Part shown: positions 8,268 through 16,576 of the stretch, in pieces | Layout: each line of letters opens with the position of its first letter | Numbering within the stretch: the stretch's first letter is position 1 | The notes under the pieces: model-generated | Told to the model about the DNA's origin: nothing | Database searches by the model: none | Seen by the model: the letters and a program-made list of their open reading frames with translations, nothing else | Position numbers and translations under genes: made by a program | DNA from: DATGLE01 sp035294325 | GTDB taxonomy: Bacteria; Chloroflexota; Ktedonobacteria; Ktedonobacterales; Ktedonobacteraceae | Assembly (NCBI GenBank): GCA_035294325.1 | Contig: DATGLE010000272.1 | Coordinates: forward strand, 1-42,976 | DNA length: 42,976 nucleotides | Direction: 5' to 3'

Positions 8268-9005
8268 ATGAGCGAAACAGGTGATATCGAGAGAGCGCGC
8301 ACGATGCTCGTCGTCGGCGCGCACTCGGCTGATTTCGTGTGGCGGGCCGCCGGCGCCATCGCCGCCGTTACCGCCGCCGGGGGGAAGGCCACAGTGGTCG
8401 CGCTCTCCTATGGCGAGCGTGGCGAGTCGGGCGAATTATGGAAAGAGCCGGGCCAGACCATCGAGAACGTGAAACGCATTCGTCATGCGGAGGCGGAGCG
8501 GGCTGCGGAGGTGCTGGGCGCAACCTTTGTCGGCTTCGACCTGGGTGACTATCCGCTTAATGTTGACACCGCCGCGCTGGATCGCCTGACCGCGCTCATC
8601 CGTGAGTTGGCGCCGGATGTGATTGTCACCCATACGCAGAAAGATCCGTTTAATCCAGATCACCCGGTGGCCTATGCTGCGACACACCGCGCGCGCCTGC
8701 TCGCCAGCGGAGCGGGGGTAGCCAGCGGCTTCAAGACCGTGACACCTCCTGAACTCTTCCTGTTCGAGCCACATCAGCCAGAACTATGCGGCTTTGTTCC
8801 GACGACCTATGTTGATATTACGGCGGTCTTTCCGCTGAAACAGCGTGCAATGGAGGCGATGGCGGCGCAGCAGTACCTGCGCCAGTACTATAGCGAGCAG
8901 GCGGAGCATCGCGCCAACCATGCCCGCCGCGTCTCGGGCAGAAAAGATATTCGTTACGCGGAAGCGTTTCAACGAGTATACCCCCAGGTGGTAACAACGC
9001 TATGA
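8268..9005 (+). CDS. galB: PIG-L family protein, probable 4-oxalomesaconate hydratase (GalB-like)
   Basis: 245 residues with the PIG-L/LmbE fold. The usual AHPDD metal motif is replaced by GAHSADFVWRAAG, and LSYGERGESGELW follows, which I recognise from GalB-type hydratases rather than GlcNAc deacetylases. A later PDHPVAYAATHRAR segment supplies the third metal ligand. GalB hydrates 4-oxalomesaconate to 4-carboxy-4-hydroxy-2-oxoadipate, and the next gene encodes an RraA-like aldolase that would cleave this product. The stop overlaps the aldolase ATG by 4 nt (ATGA), so the two are translationally coupled. The main alternative is an N-deacetylase, which the context argues against. Confidence 0.75.
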   Translation: MSETGDIERARTMLVVGAHSADFVWRAAGAIAAVTAAGGKATVVALSYGERGESGELWKEPGQTIENVKRIRHAEAERAAEVLGATFVGFDLGDYPLNVDTAALDRLTALIRELAPDVIVTHTQKDPFNPDHPVAYAATHRARLLASGAGVASGFKTVTPPELFLFEPHQPELCGFVPTTYVDITAVFPLKQRAMEAMAAQQYLRQYYSEQAEHRANHARRVSGRKDIRYAEAFQRVYPQVVTTL

Positions 9006-9625
9006 ACGATCTCGATATCACACGCTTCGCACACTACGGAGTCGCAACGGTCTATGAAGCTGCGGGACGCAGCGGGCTGATCGACGTGGACCTCATACAG
9101 ATCGTACCGGGCAGCCGCGCAGCCGGTCCCGCCCGCACGGTGCGCTGCGGGCAGGCTGATAATCTGATGGTGCATGCCGTTCTCGACCAGGTTCAGCCGG
9201 GCGAAGTGCTGGTGCTGACCATGCCGCAGCCGGAGCCGGTGGCGCTGGTGGGAGAGTTGCTGGCAACGCAGGCACGGGTGCGCCAGGTGGCGGGGCTGCT
9301 CATCGATGCATCGGCGCGCGATACCGAAGAGCTGCGCGAACTCGGCTTGCCCATCTGGACACGCTGGGTGCGCGTCCGGGGCGCAACGAAAACGGAGGTT
9401 GGCGCCATCAATGAACCTGTCGTGATGGGGGGAGCAACCATAGCGCCGGGCGATATCGTCGTTCTCGATGCCGATGGCGCTGTGGTGGTTCCGCGACAGC
9501 GCGCGGAGCAGGTTCTGGCGGCGGCGCAGGCGCGGCAGGAGCGCGAGGCCGATCTCAGAAAGAAGCTTGAGGCTGGCGCGCTCTCCTACGATCTGCACGG
9601 TCTGCGGGGACTGGTGGAGGGATAG
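9002..9625 (+). CDS. RraA-like aldolase, probable 4-carboxy-4-hydroxy-2-oxoadipate / HMG aldolase
   Basis: 207 residues of the RraA/MenG-like fold. The family loop GELLATQARVRQVAGLLIDA is followed by the Arg-Asp pair (ARDTEEL) that binds substrate and metal in class II pyruvate aldolases (GalC/LigK/ProA type). RraA regulators of RNase E share the fold, but here the operon (dioxygenase, GalB-like hydratase) strongly favours the aldolase, giving pyruvate plus oxaloacetate. Starts within the upstream stop (ATGA). No tail beyond the core domain. Confidence 0.82.
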   Translation: MNDLDITRFAHYGVATVYEAAGRSGLIDVDLIQIVPGSRAAGPARTVRCGQADNLMVHAVLDQVQPGEVLVLTMPQPEPVALVGELLATQARVRQVAGLLIDASARDTEELRELGLPIWTRWVRVRGATKTEVGAINEPVVMGGATIAPGDIVVLDADGAVVVPRQRAEQVLAAAQARQEREADLRKKLEAGALSYDLHGLRGLVEG

Positions 9626-9648
9626 ATGAACCGGAGGTACAAGTTTTT

Positions 9649-9669
9649 GGGACCCCTACAGCGGGTCCC
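9649..9669 (+). terminator. short GC hairpin between aldolase and dehydrogenase genes
   Basis: GGGACCC, 7-nt loop, GGGTCCC, with outer AGGTA/TACCT that can extend the stem. Five T residues precede rather than follow it. It may attenuate or stabilise transcript between the two genes on the plus strand. Confidence 0.4.
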
Positions 9670-9698
9670 TACCTGCCTGGATGAGGAGCAATAGCATC

Positions 9699-10490
9699 AT
9701 GTCCGCCTCGTTCATAGTCGCAGTAATAGGACTGGGCGAAGCAGGGTCCGCTATCGCGCATGATCTCGTCAGATCCGGTGTAGAGGTGCGCGGCTGGGAC
9801 CCGGCGCCGCGCGGTGACGTGCGACAGATCCCTCTCGTGGCGAACGCTCGTGCCGCGGCAGAGCAGGCCGCTGTGATCCTGAATATCAATCTCGCCTCGG
9901 TGGCGCTCGCCGTCGCACGCGATATCCTGCCCGTGCTCCACTCCGGCCAGATCTTCGCCGATCTCAACACCGCCGCTCCCGCGCTCAAGCGCGAACTCGC
10001 CGCGCTGATTGAATCCACGGGTGCGGCCTTCGTTGACCTGGCGTTGATGGCTCCCGTTCCAGGTCGCGGCCTGCGCACGCCAGCCCTGGCGGCCGGTTCT
10101 GGAGCGGAAGCGTTTATGGCGCTCTTCAAGCCGCTGGGCATGCCGGTCATGTTCGTGGATCACCGGGCAGGCAGCGCCGCGCAGCGCAAGCTCCTGCGCA
10201 GCATCTTTATGAAAGGTCTGGCCGCGTCTATCATTGAGAGCATGGAGGCGGCCAGCAAGGTCGGATGTGCGGAATGGATGCGCGGCGAGATTACCCATCA
10301 ACTGGTCGCAGCCGATGCCGCTCTGCTTGATCGCCTGATCGAAGGCAGCCGCAAGCATGCCGCCAGGCGCATCGAAGAGATGAAGGCGGCCTCCGAACTT
10401 CTGACTGATCTCAATGTTGAGCCGCGCATTTCGCAGGCGGCATTGGGCTGGTTGCAGGAGTTGGAGCGTAGCAGAAATCAAGGCAATTGA
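9699..10490 (+). CDS. 6-phosphogluconate-dehydrogenase-like NAD(P)-dependent oxidoreductase (DUF1932)
   Basis: About 263 residues. A Rossmann fold opens the protein with VAVIGLGEAGSAIA (GxGxxG). The second half is the helical DUF1932-type C-terminal domain (RKLLRSIFMKGLAASIIES). I choose ATG 9699, preceded by GAGGAG, over an in-frame ATG six codons upstream. Relatives act on beta-hydroxyacids or semialdehydes. In this operon it could oxidise the ring-cleavage semialdehyde (the LigC step), but that is inference from position. It is the last gene of the aromatic operon. Confidence 0.8.
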   Translation: MSASFIVAVIGLGEAGSAIAHDLVRSGVEVRGWDPAPRGDVRQIPLVANARAAAEQAAVILNINLASVALAVARDILPVLHSGQIFADLNTAAPALKRELAALIESTGAAFVDLALMAPVPGRGLRTPALAAGSGAEAFMALFKPLGMPVMFVDHRAGSAAQRKLLRSIFMKGLAASIIESMEAASKVGCAEWMRGEITHQLVAADAALLDRLIEGSRKHAARRIEEMKAASELLTDLNVEPRISQAALGWLQELERSRNQGN

Positions 10491-10715
10491 AAAACCGGGT
10501 GCGAGATTATCTTCTGCATAGTGGCGCGAGCGCGGCATCTTTAAGAATAAGCGATGCCTCCTGGCTGTGATACCTGTTTCTTGCTGTGAACTGTATTCTA
10601 CTCGCAGTTCTGTTCTCTACCCTGAGCCAAATTCCGGCAATCAAGGAGGTTGGTAAAAATCATCATCGCGCCGCTATGCATATAAAGAGGATTTTTAATC
10701 ATCCCGGCGCGGAAA

Positions 10716-11936
10716 TCATCCTCCATTGACGTGATATTGGAAGATCAGATTGTGCGCAACCTCTAACGCGGTGGCGATGGAGCCGAGCAACACGCTCTCG
10801 TCCCCCAGCTTTGAGGTGACGATACGTGGCCTCAGTGGAGTGAGTTGCTGGAGCCTGCGTTCCAGCGGGGGGAGCAGCAGATCGCCGCGCTGCCCGATAC
10901 CGCCACCCAGCACGATCAGCTCTGGATCGAGTACAGCGGTGATGGCGGCGATTGCCAGCGCCAGGCGCGCTCCCTCCTGCTCGACCACAGCCCGCGCGGC
11001 GCTATCGCCCTGCTGCGCCGCATCGAAGATCTGTCGCGGGGAGAGTGAGTCCGGCAAGCCCTGCTTGCGCGCCTGGCGAATGATGGCGGAAGCCGAAGTT
11101 GCCTCCTCGAACATGCCCAGGTAGTTCTCGCTGACCTTGCTCACGTCCTCTACGGTTCCATTGCCGAACGGTAGGAAGCCGATCTCACCCGCTGCGCCAC
11201 GCGCTCCACGATAGAGGGTGCCATCGATAACGATGCCCATGCCCACGCCTGTGCCTATAGTTATGTAGACGAGGGTCCTGATGCCGACGCCCCAGCCGAA
11301 TGAACGCTCGGCGAGCGCGGCAAGGTTCGCATCGTTTTCTACCGAAAGACTGAGGCCAAACGCGCTCTGCAACTCTGTCACCAGGCCGTGCCGTCCCCAT
11401 TCCGGCAGATTCGATGAGAACAGCACGCGCTTGCTCTGCTCATCGAAGACGCCCGGTGTGCCGATGACCGCGTGTACCACCTGCGACCAGGAGAGACCTG
11501 CCGCCGCGACCACATCACGCGCCAGGCGACTGCTCAACGTGACGAGCGCCGATGCGCTCTGGGCAGCGTTTGGGGTATCGCTGCGCGCCATGATGTGGCC
11601 GGCAAGGTTCGCTACCGCCGCCCGCACCCAGCCGCGCCCGATATCAACGCCAACCACGTAGCCAGCATCAGGATTTGGCTCGTAGAGCGTCGCTACGCGC
11701 CCTCCCTTGCTCGGTATCGACTGCCCGACTGCTCGTACCAGGCCCGCGCTCTCCAGGCTGGCGAGAGCCTGTGATACGGTTGGCTTGGAGAGCCTGGTGG
11801 CGCGGGCGAGCTGGGCACGCGACGTTGGTTTATGGCTGCGCAGATATTCCAGCAGCGTGCGCTCGTTAATCGCGCGCAGCAGCGATGGAGTTCCCGGCTG
11901 ATATTCGGGGCGCAGTCTGCTATCAGTCGTTGTCAT
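10716..11936 (-). CDS. ROK-family transcriptional repressor
   Basis: 406 residues. I start at MTTTDSRL, preceded by AAAGGAG, although the frame is open further upstream. An N-terminal winged helix (about 20-75, RAQLARATRLSKPTVSQAL) is followed by a ROK/sugar-kinase fold with VVGVDIGRG (phosphate 1), ENDANLAALAE, IGTGVGMGIVIDG (phosphate 2) and GAAGEIGF. The Cys-rich zinc motif of NagC/Mlc-type members is not apparent. It is divergent from an APC permease and ROK kinase and probably represses them in the absence of a sugar or amino sugar. The 225-bp convergent gap below it (10491-10715) holds only a weak GGCATC/GATGCC hairpin. Confidence 0.92.
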   Translation of the reverse strand: MTTTDSRLRPEYQPGTPSLLRAINERTLLEYLRSHKPTSRAQLARATRLSKPTVSQALASLESAGLVRAVGQSIPSKGGRVATLYEPNPDAGYVVGVDIGRGWVRAAVANLAGHIMARSDTPNAAQSASALVTLSSRLARDVVAAAGLSWSQVVHAVIGTPGVFDEQSKRVLFSSNLPEWGRHGLVTELQSAFGLSLSVENDANLAALAERSFGWGVGIRTLVYITIGTGVGMGIVIDGTLYRGARGAAGEIGFLPFGNGTVEDVSKVSENYLGMFEEATSASAIIRQARKQGLPDSLSPRQIFDAAQQGDSAARAVVEQEGARLALAIAAITAVLDPELIVLGGGIGQRGDLLLPPLERRLQQLTPLRPRIVTSKLGDESVLLGSIATALEVAHNLIFQYHVNGG

Positions 11937-11984
11937 AAACGCTCTAGCTCCTTTGCGGCAAGACCTGTTCTGCTTTTCGCCATC

Positions 11985-12013
11985 ATTGTAAACTATCTTT
12001 ACCGGGTTGTAAA
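11985..12013 (-). promoter_or_regulatory. sigma70 promoter of the ROK repressor gene
   Basis: Read on the minus strand: TTTACA (12013-12008), a 17-nt spacer, TACAAT (11990-11985). The spacing is optimal and it lies about 50 bp before the chosen start. Confidence 0.6.
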
Positions 12014-12030
12014 AAGGGTGTCTGGAATCC

Positions 12031-12131
12031 TGGCGCTCTTGCGCCAGTGCTATGCGCAGCGCAGCCGCGCAGGGAGAGATTAAGTGGATGGGACAGGCGC
12101 TTCGTGCCCGTTCCACACCACTTAATCTCTC
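12031..12131. repeat. composite intergenic palindrome between divergent ROK repressor and APC permease
   Basis: A small hairpin TGGCGC-TCTT-GCGCCA (12031-12046) precedes a large inverted repeat with perfect 14-bp arms 12074-12087 and 12118-12131. The 30-nt interior pairs imperfectly further in. It lies in the 5' regions of both divergent genes, so it is not a terminator of either. Confidence 0.7.
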
Positions 12132-12200
12132 AGATGAGCATTGCAGGTGCGAGGACGCGAGTGTGTCGAAAATCAGACACATTCTGTCCGGTAAAGTCCA

Positions 12201-12232
12201 TTGACAGAACGAAGTTAGGAAACTATACTAAC
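12201..12232 (+). promoter_or_regulatory. strong sigma70 promoter with overlapping operator, APC permease gene
   Basis: Consensus TTGACA (12201-12206), 17-nt spacer, TATACT (12224-12229). The -10 is embedded in GTTAG (12214-12218) ... CTAAC (12228-12232), an inverted repeat whose TTAG/CTAA halves resemble XylR/ROK-type operators. Repression by the divergent ROK protein is inferred. Confidence 0.65.
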
Positions 12233-12274
12233 TTTATATTAGATTTTCATCTATTTTACTTCAGGAGGTGTCTT

Positions 12275-13738
12275 GTGAACCCTTCGAGCGCGGACGGGCA
12301 GAGCCACAGCCTGCCCTCGGAAACGACACAAAATGGAGCGAGCGAGCAGGCGCGAAGCGGCTTTATACGCAGCGTCAAACTGCCAACGGCAATCGCTATC
12401 AACATGACGCAAATGTGCGGCATCGGGCCATTCATCACTATTCCGCTCATGGTCGCGGCCTTCGCCGGTCCGCAGGCCATACTGGGCTGGATAGCAGGTG
12501 CAATTCTGGCACTGGCGGACGGCCTGATCTGGGCTGAACTGGGAGCGGCGATGCCCGGCGCCGGCGGCACCTACATCTACTTCCGCGAAGCCTTCCAATA
12601 TCGTACCGGGCGCCTGATGCCGTTTATCTTTGTCTGGACGGCGGTGCTCTATATTCCGCTTATCATGTCTACCGGGGTTATCGGCCTGGTATCGTATCTC
12701 GGCTATATCTGGCCGAACATGAGCCAGTGGGAGATCTATCTCGTCTCCCTCGTAATTGTGGGCATTGTGCTATTTGCGCTCTATCGGCGCATTGAATCCA
12801 TTGGTGTGCTCACCAACGTTTTATTCTGTATCATGCTGCTCTCAATCGGTCTGGTGATTATCGCGGCATTCACTCATTTTAATCCTGGCCTGGCTTTCAC
12901 CTATCCCCCCAATGCTTTTACTCTCAATGGCGCCTTTTTTGCCGGTCTGGGAGCAGGGCTGATCGTGGGCATTTACGATTACCTGGGCTATAACACGACG
13001 GCGTACATGGGATCGGAGATCCGCAATCCTGGCCGCGTCATCCCCTGGTCCATCATCGTCTCTATCCTGGGTATCATGGTGCTCTACCTCGCGCTCAACA
13101 TCGGCGTGCTGGGCGTCGTTCCCTGGCAGACCGTGGCGAAATCGTCCTCGATTGCCTCTCTGGTCCTGGAGCGCGCGTGGGGCAAAGGCATCTCATACGT
13201 CGTGACGGGCCTCATTATCATCACGGCGTTCGCCTCGGTGTTCGCGGGACTGCTTGGTGGCTCGCGTGTGCCATATAACGCGGCGCGCGATGGCGTCTTC
13301 CTGCGCCAGTTTGGAAAGTTGCACCCGCGTTACCATTTCCCGCACATCGCACTGATCGTCATGTGCATCATTACCGCCATTGGGGCCTTCTTCTCGCTCT
13401 CGGTGGTGATTAATATGCTCATCGCGGTGATGGTGCTCATCCAGAGCATCGGGCAGGTAGTGGCGCTGACGGTGCTGCGACGAAGGCAGCCCAACCTGAG
13501 ACGCCCTTATCGCATGTGGCTCTATCCGTTGCCCAGCATTATCGCCCTCGTCGGCTGGGCGTATGTGTACTACTCGTCCGGCCTGCTGCCTATAGTGCTC
13601 TCGCTGGTCTGGGTGGCCGCCGGCGTCATCGCGTACCTGCTGTGGGCGCGCTTCGTCGAGCATACCTGGCCTTTTGGTCCCAAAGAGATCAAGGAGGAAT
13701 ACCTGGAGCAGCCTGAAGAGGCCGGCATCTCGGCCTGA
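12275..13738 (+). CDS. APC-superfamily amino acid/amine permease
   Basis: 487 residues with about 12 membrane helices. I use GTG 12275, with AGGAGGT 5 nt upstream; a longer open frame upstream runs through the promoter and cannot be coding. The first helix has the APC signature MCGIGPFITIPLMVAA, and GAGGTYIYFREAF lies between helices 2 and 3 as in the family. A cytoplasmic loop with RNPGRVIPWSI is also typical. It imports an amino acid or amine, substrate unknown. It pairs with a ROK kinase 22 bp downstream and a ROK repressor divergent upstream. This is an unusual partnership that hints at an amino-sugar-like substrate, but that is speculation. Confidence 0.9.
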   Translation: MNPSSADGQSHSLPSETTQNGASEQARSGFIRSVKLPTAIAINMTQMCGIGPFITIPLMVAAFAGPQAILGWIAGAILALADGLIWAELGAAMPGAGGTYIYFREAFQYRTGRLMPFIFVWTAVLYIPLIMSTGVIGLVSYLGYIWPNMSQWEIYLVSLVIVGIVLFALYRRIESIGVLTNVLFCIMLLSIGLVIIAAFTHFNPGLAFTYPPNAFTLNGAFFAGLGAGLIVGIYDYLGYNTTAYMGSEIRNPGRVIPWSIIVSILGIMVLYLALNIGVLGVVPWQTVAKSSSIASLVLERAWGKGISYVVTGLIIITAFASVFAGLLGGSRVPYNAARDGVFLRQFGKLHPRYHFPHIALIVMCIITAIGAFFSLSVVINMLIAVMVLIQSIGQVVALTVLRRRQPNLRRPYRMWLYPLPSIIALVGWAYVYYSSGLLPIVLSLVWVAAGVIAYLLWARFVEHTWPFGPKEIKEEYLEQPEEAGISA

Positions 13739-13759
13739 TCACAGCCAGAGGGTAAACTC

Positions 13760-14689
13760 ATGATGTATGAGGACGCGCACGATTTCGTGGTCGCTATCGA
13801 CTTCGGCGGCACGAAGACCGCCATAGCCACCGCTGATATGACGGGTGTCATTCTCCAGCAGGGGCGGCTTGATACCCTGGCTGCTCAGGGCGCACAGCAG
13901 ATTCTTAAGCGCACCACCAGCGCCGCGCGGGCACTGATCGAGCGCACCGCAGCGGAGCGGGGAGGGAGCTGCATCGCGGCGGGCGTGGCGACGCCGGGCA
14001 TCGTTCAGGAGCACGGGGTATTGCTCTCGCCAAACATCCCCGGTTGGGAGCAGGTATCGCTGCGCGAGACGCTGCGAGCGAATCTGGGCATGCCGCTGGT
14101 CGTGGCGGGCAACGACGTGAAAGCGGCGGCGCTGGCCGAGGCGCGCTGGGGTGCGCTCAAGGGGGTGGATCCTGGCGTCTTCCTCAGTCTGGGAACGGGG
14201 ATCGCTGCGGCGCTGGTCATTGGCGGGCGGGTCCTCATTGGAGCACATGGCGCCTCTGGCGAGATCGGCTATAACCTGCGCAGCGTGCTGGATCACGCCG
14301 GGGCCGCGCAGGGACGCGCTCCGCTCGAAGAAGCCATCGGCGGGCGTTTTATTGGGGAGCAGGGTAGTTTCCTGCTGGGTGAGCAACTTGATGCTGCCGA
14401 CCTGTTTGCGCATACGGATCTACGCGCCCGTTTCCTGGTGGACGAAGCGCTTGCCGAACTGGCAACGCACGTCGCCAACCTCGCCATCCTGATCGATCCA
14501 CAGCGCATCGCTGTTGGCGGCGGGCTGATGCATTCGGGCGACGTGGTTATATCCGCGCTCGCGTTTCGCCTGGGCTATGCTGTACCCTTCCCACCGGAGA
14601 TCGTACCTGCCCGGTTCCTGAACGATGCCTCGTTGTATGGTGCGATTGCCCTGGCCCTGACAGAAGCCAGGCAAGGAGAGAATCAATAG
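13760..14689 (+). CDS. ROK-family sugar kinase (glucokinase-like)
   Basis: 309 residues. Motifs in order: VVAIDFGGTKTAIA (phosphate 1), GVATPGIVQ, NDVKAAALAEARWG (catalytic Asp in the ND pair), LSLGTGIAAALVIGG (phosphate 2) and GASGEIGY. A Cys-type zinc motif is absent. It phosphorylates a hexose or N-acyl hexosamine in the cytoplasm. Two consecutive ATGs occur; GAGGG 7 nt ahead fits the first. The last codons and stop lie inside a perfect palindrome. Confidence 0.9.
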   Translation: MMYEDAHDFVVAIDFGGTKTAIATADMTGVILQQGRLDTLAAQGAQQILKRTTSAARALIERTAAERGGSCIAAGVATPGIVQEHGVLLSPNIPGWEQVSLRETLRANLGMPLVVAGNDVKAAALAEARWGALKGVDPGVFLSLGTGIAAALVIGGRVLIGAHGASGEIGYNLRSVLDHAGAAQGRAPLEEAIGGRFIGEQGSFLLGEQLDAADLFAHTDLRARFLVDEALAELATHVANLAILIDPQRIAVGGGLMHSGDVVISALAFRLGYAVPFPPEIVPARFLNDASLYGAIALALTEARQGENQ

Positions 14690-14722
14690 AGAGGCTGTCT
14701 ATTGATTCTCTCCTTGCCTGGC
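14666..14722. repeat. perfect 25-bp palindrome spanning the ROK-kinase stop codon
   Basis: Arms 14666-14690 and 14698-14722, loop GAGGCTG. The left arm encodes the kinase C-terminus and stop; the right arm is its exact inverse. It lies between convergent genes and could be a bidirectional transcript-end stabiliser, though no T-run follows on either strand. Confidence 0.85.
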
Positions 14723-14732
14723 AGGCATCGCT

Positions 14733-16319
14733 TTACCGGCTGTGGGCGAATTCTTTCTCGGATGCCTCACCGGTATCCCCAACCTTCCCTGACCGTGCCG
14801 CCGGGGAAGCCGGGGCGAATGGCACATCCTTGAGGAAGAACGTGATTAGCAGTGCAATCGCGGCGAAGACCAGCACTGCCACAAAGCCATGCTGGAGCGC
14901 GGTGGCGAGCATCTGCTTCCCAGCCGGATCGGTGGGGAGATGCTGCATCAGATTGCCGGAAACTCCGCTGTTGACGACAGTTCCTACAATCGCTATGCCC
15001 AGCGTAGCGCCCAGTTGCCCCAGGTAGCGCGTTGCCGCTGTGCTCACGCCCATCTGACTCGCGGGCAGCGCATTCTGGGCCGCCAGTGTTGGCACCATGA
15101 AGAAAACTCCGGTGCCGATGCCAGCCAGACTCATGAACACAATGGCTTGCACGAGGCTGGTCTGAGGCGTCATGGTTGTGATCAGAAAGCTGCCAGTAAC
15201 CATGAACATACCGCCAGCAATCGCGATGATCTGATATCGTTTGAGCGCCCCGATGATCGGCCCGGCCGCCATTGCGCCGATAACCATACTGATCGAGAGC
15301 GGCGTCATCACCAGGCCGGAGACAGTGGGCGAGACGGCCAGCACACCCTGTAAAAAGAGCGGCAGGTAGAGCGTGAAGCCCATCAACAGCATCATTTGCA
15401 GCAGCGAGAGCAGCGAGGCTGCCGTAAAGACCTGGTTGCGGAAGAGGCCCAGCGGCAAAACTGGCTCCGCGGCTCTGCGCTCGACGATAAAGAACAGCGT
15501 GAGCAGGACGATGCCGATTGTCAGCGGGCCAAGCACCGGCGCGGATGTCCAGTTGTATGTCCGGTCACTGCCCAGGCTCAGCCCCAGCAGCAGGCTGATG
15601 CTCGCCGCTGCCGAAAGCGCGGCTCCCGGGAAATCGATGTGACGCACCGCTGCCCAGCCGGTCACGCTGCTGGTGCGCAACGAGACGTTGGCCGGCAGGA
15701 AGATCAGCAGCGCGATCAGCGCGATCAGACCAAGAGGCAGATTAATATAGAAAACCCAGCGCCAGCGCGTGGCGTCTGTAACCAGGCTGCCCATCAGCGG
15801 CCCATGTTCGGCCAGCCAGCCGCCAATCGTCGGGCCGATGAGACTGGAGAGGCCATAAACAATACCAAACAGGCTCATCCACCTTGCGCGCTCCGCCGGC
15901 TCGAACAGGTCTCCGATAACGGTGGCAACCAGGGCCATGCCCATGCCGGCTCCCAGACCTTGCAGCGCGCGGAAGAGGATCAACTGATCCATCGTCTGCG
16001 AGGCTCCTGCCAGCAGTGAGCCGAACAGGAAGAGGGCGGTGCCGCCCAGCAGGAACCATTTGCGGCCAAACTGGTCGGAGAGCTTGCCGACGATGGGAAC
16101 CATCGTCATCGAGGCCAGCACGTAAGCCGTTACCACCCAGGTATAGCGATCCAGGCCATGCAGGTCGGCGATGATACGCGGCATAGCCGTGCCCACAATC
16201 GTCTGGTCCAGCGCTTCTAATAGTAGCGAAAGCATCAGCGCAACGATCACACTGGCTAAGGCGAAGCCCCGCAGATGGGCCTTGCCAGGATTAGCGGCGG
16301 TGAGGGGTGCGTTGGTCAT
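14733..16319 (-). CDS. MFS drug/metabolite exporter, DHA2 (EmrB/QacA) 14-TM family
   Basis: 528 residues, the typical length for 14-helix DHA2 transporters. Family motifs include LDQTIVGTAMPRIIADL (motif in helix 1), GKLSDQFGRKWFLLGG (motif A) and the proline/glycine-rich antiporter motif C-like GIVYGLSSLIGPTIGGWLAEHG. It extrudes a hydrophobic compound by proton antiport; the substrate is unknown. It is monocistronic and convergent with the ROK kinase. The start has GAGAG about 9 nt upstream. Confidence 0.93.
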   Translation of the reverse strand: MTNAPLTAANPGKAHLRGFALASVIVALMLSLLLEALDQTIVGTAMPRIIADLHGLDRYTWVVTAYVLASMTMVPIVGKLSDQFGRKWFLLGGTALFLFGSLLAGASQTMDQLILFRALQGLGAGMGMALVATVIGDLFEPAERARWMSLFGIVYGLSSLIGPTIGGWLAEHGPLMGSLVTDATRWRWVFYINLPLGLIALIALLIFLPANVSLRTSSVTGWAAVRHIDFPGAALSAAASISLLLGLSLGSDRTYNWTSAPVLGPLTIGIVLLTLFFIVERRAAEPVLPLGLFRNQVFTAASLLSLLQMMLLMGFTLYLPLFLQGVLAVSPTVSGLVMTPLSISMVIGAMAAGPIIGALKRYQIIAIAGGMFMVTGSFLITTMTPQTSLVQAIVFMSLAGIGTGVFFMVPTLAAQNALPASQMGVSTAATRYLGQLGATLGIAIVGTVVNSGVSGNLMQHLPTDPAGKQMLATALQHGFVAVLVFAAIALLITFFLKDVPFAPASPAARSGKVGDTGEASEKEFAHSR

Positions 16320-16476
16320 TGAATATTACTCTCTTTCGTGCTTCATTTTAATTGACGTATTTCATGTCTGAAGTATACCCTGAAAGAAGGACGTAACCGG
16401 TCCTTCTTTCGCAGGGAATTTCTGCCAGCATAAGTTTCTCAACAATTAGATCTGCTATCTTTATTTCAAGATGTGG

Positions 16477-16548
16477 CTGTCCTTTTGGACAGAGAATTCG
16501 CGGTGTTCTCGTTCGCTCTCGCCGGGAGACTCGCGCGGCGGAGCCGCG
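16477..16548. repeat. two small hairpins in the MFS-GH31 gap
   Basis: CTGTCC-TTTT-GGACAG (16477-16492) and CGCGGC-GGA-GCCGCG (16534-16548). The second is of the same 3-nt-loop GC type that brackets the large palindromes elsewhere in the window, here without a large palindrome beside it. Confidence 0.6.
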
Positions 16549-16576
16549 TAAACAGAAAGGTGAAAGACCTGTACTG

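Noticed and set aside
9669..10538. 289-codon open frame on the minus strand
   Set aside because: Antisense of the DUF1932 dehydrogenase, which has a GxGxxG motif and a good ribosome site.
12047..12274. N-terminal 76-residue extension of the APC permease
   Set aside because: This stretch contains the promoter and a palindrome. The GTG at 12275 has a near-perfect Shine-Dalgarno site.
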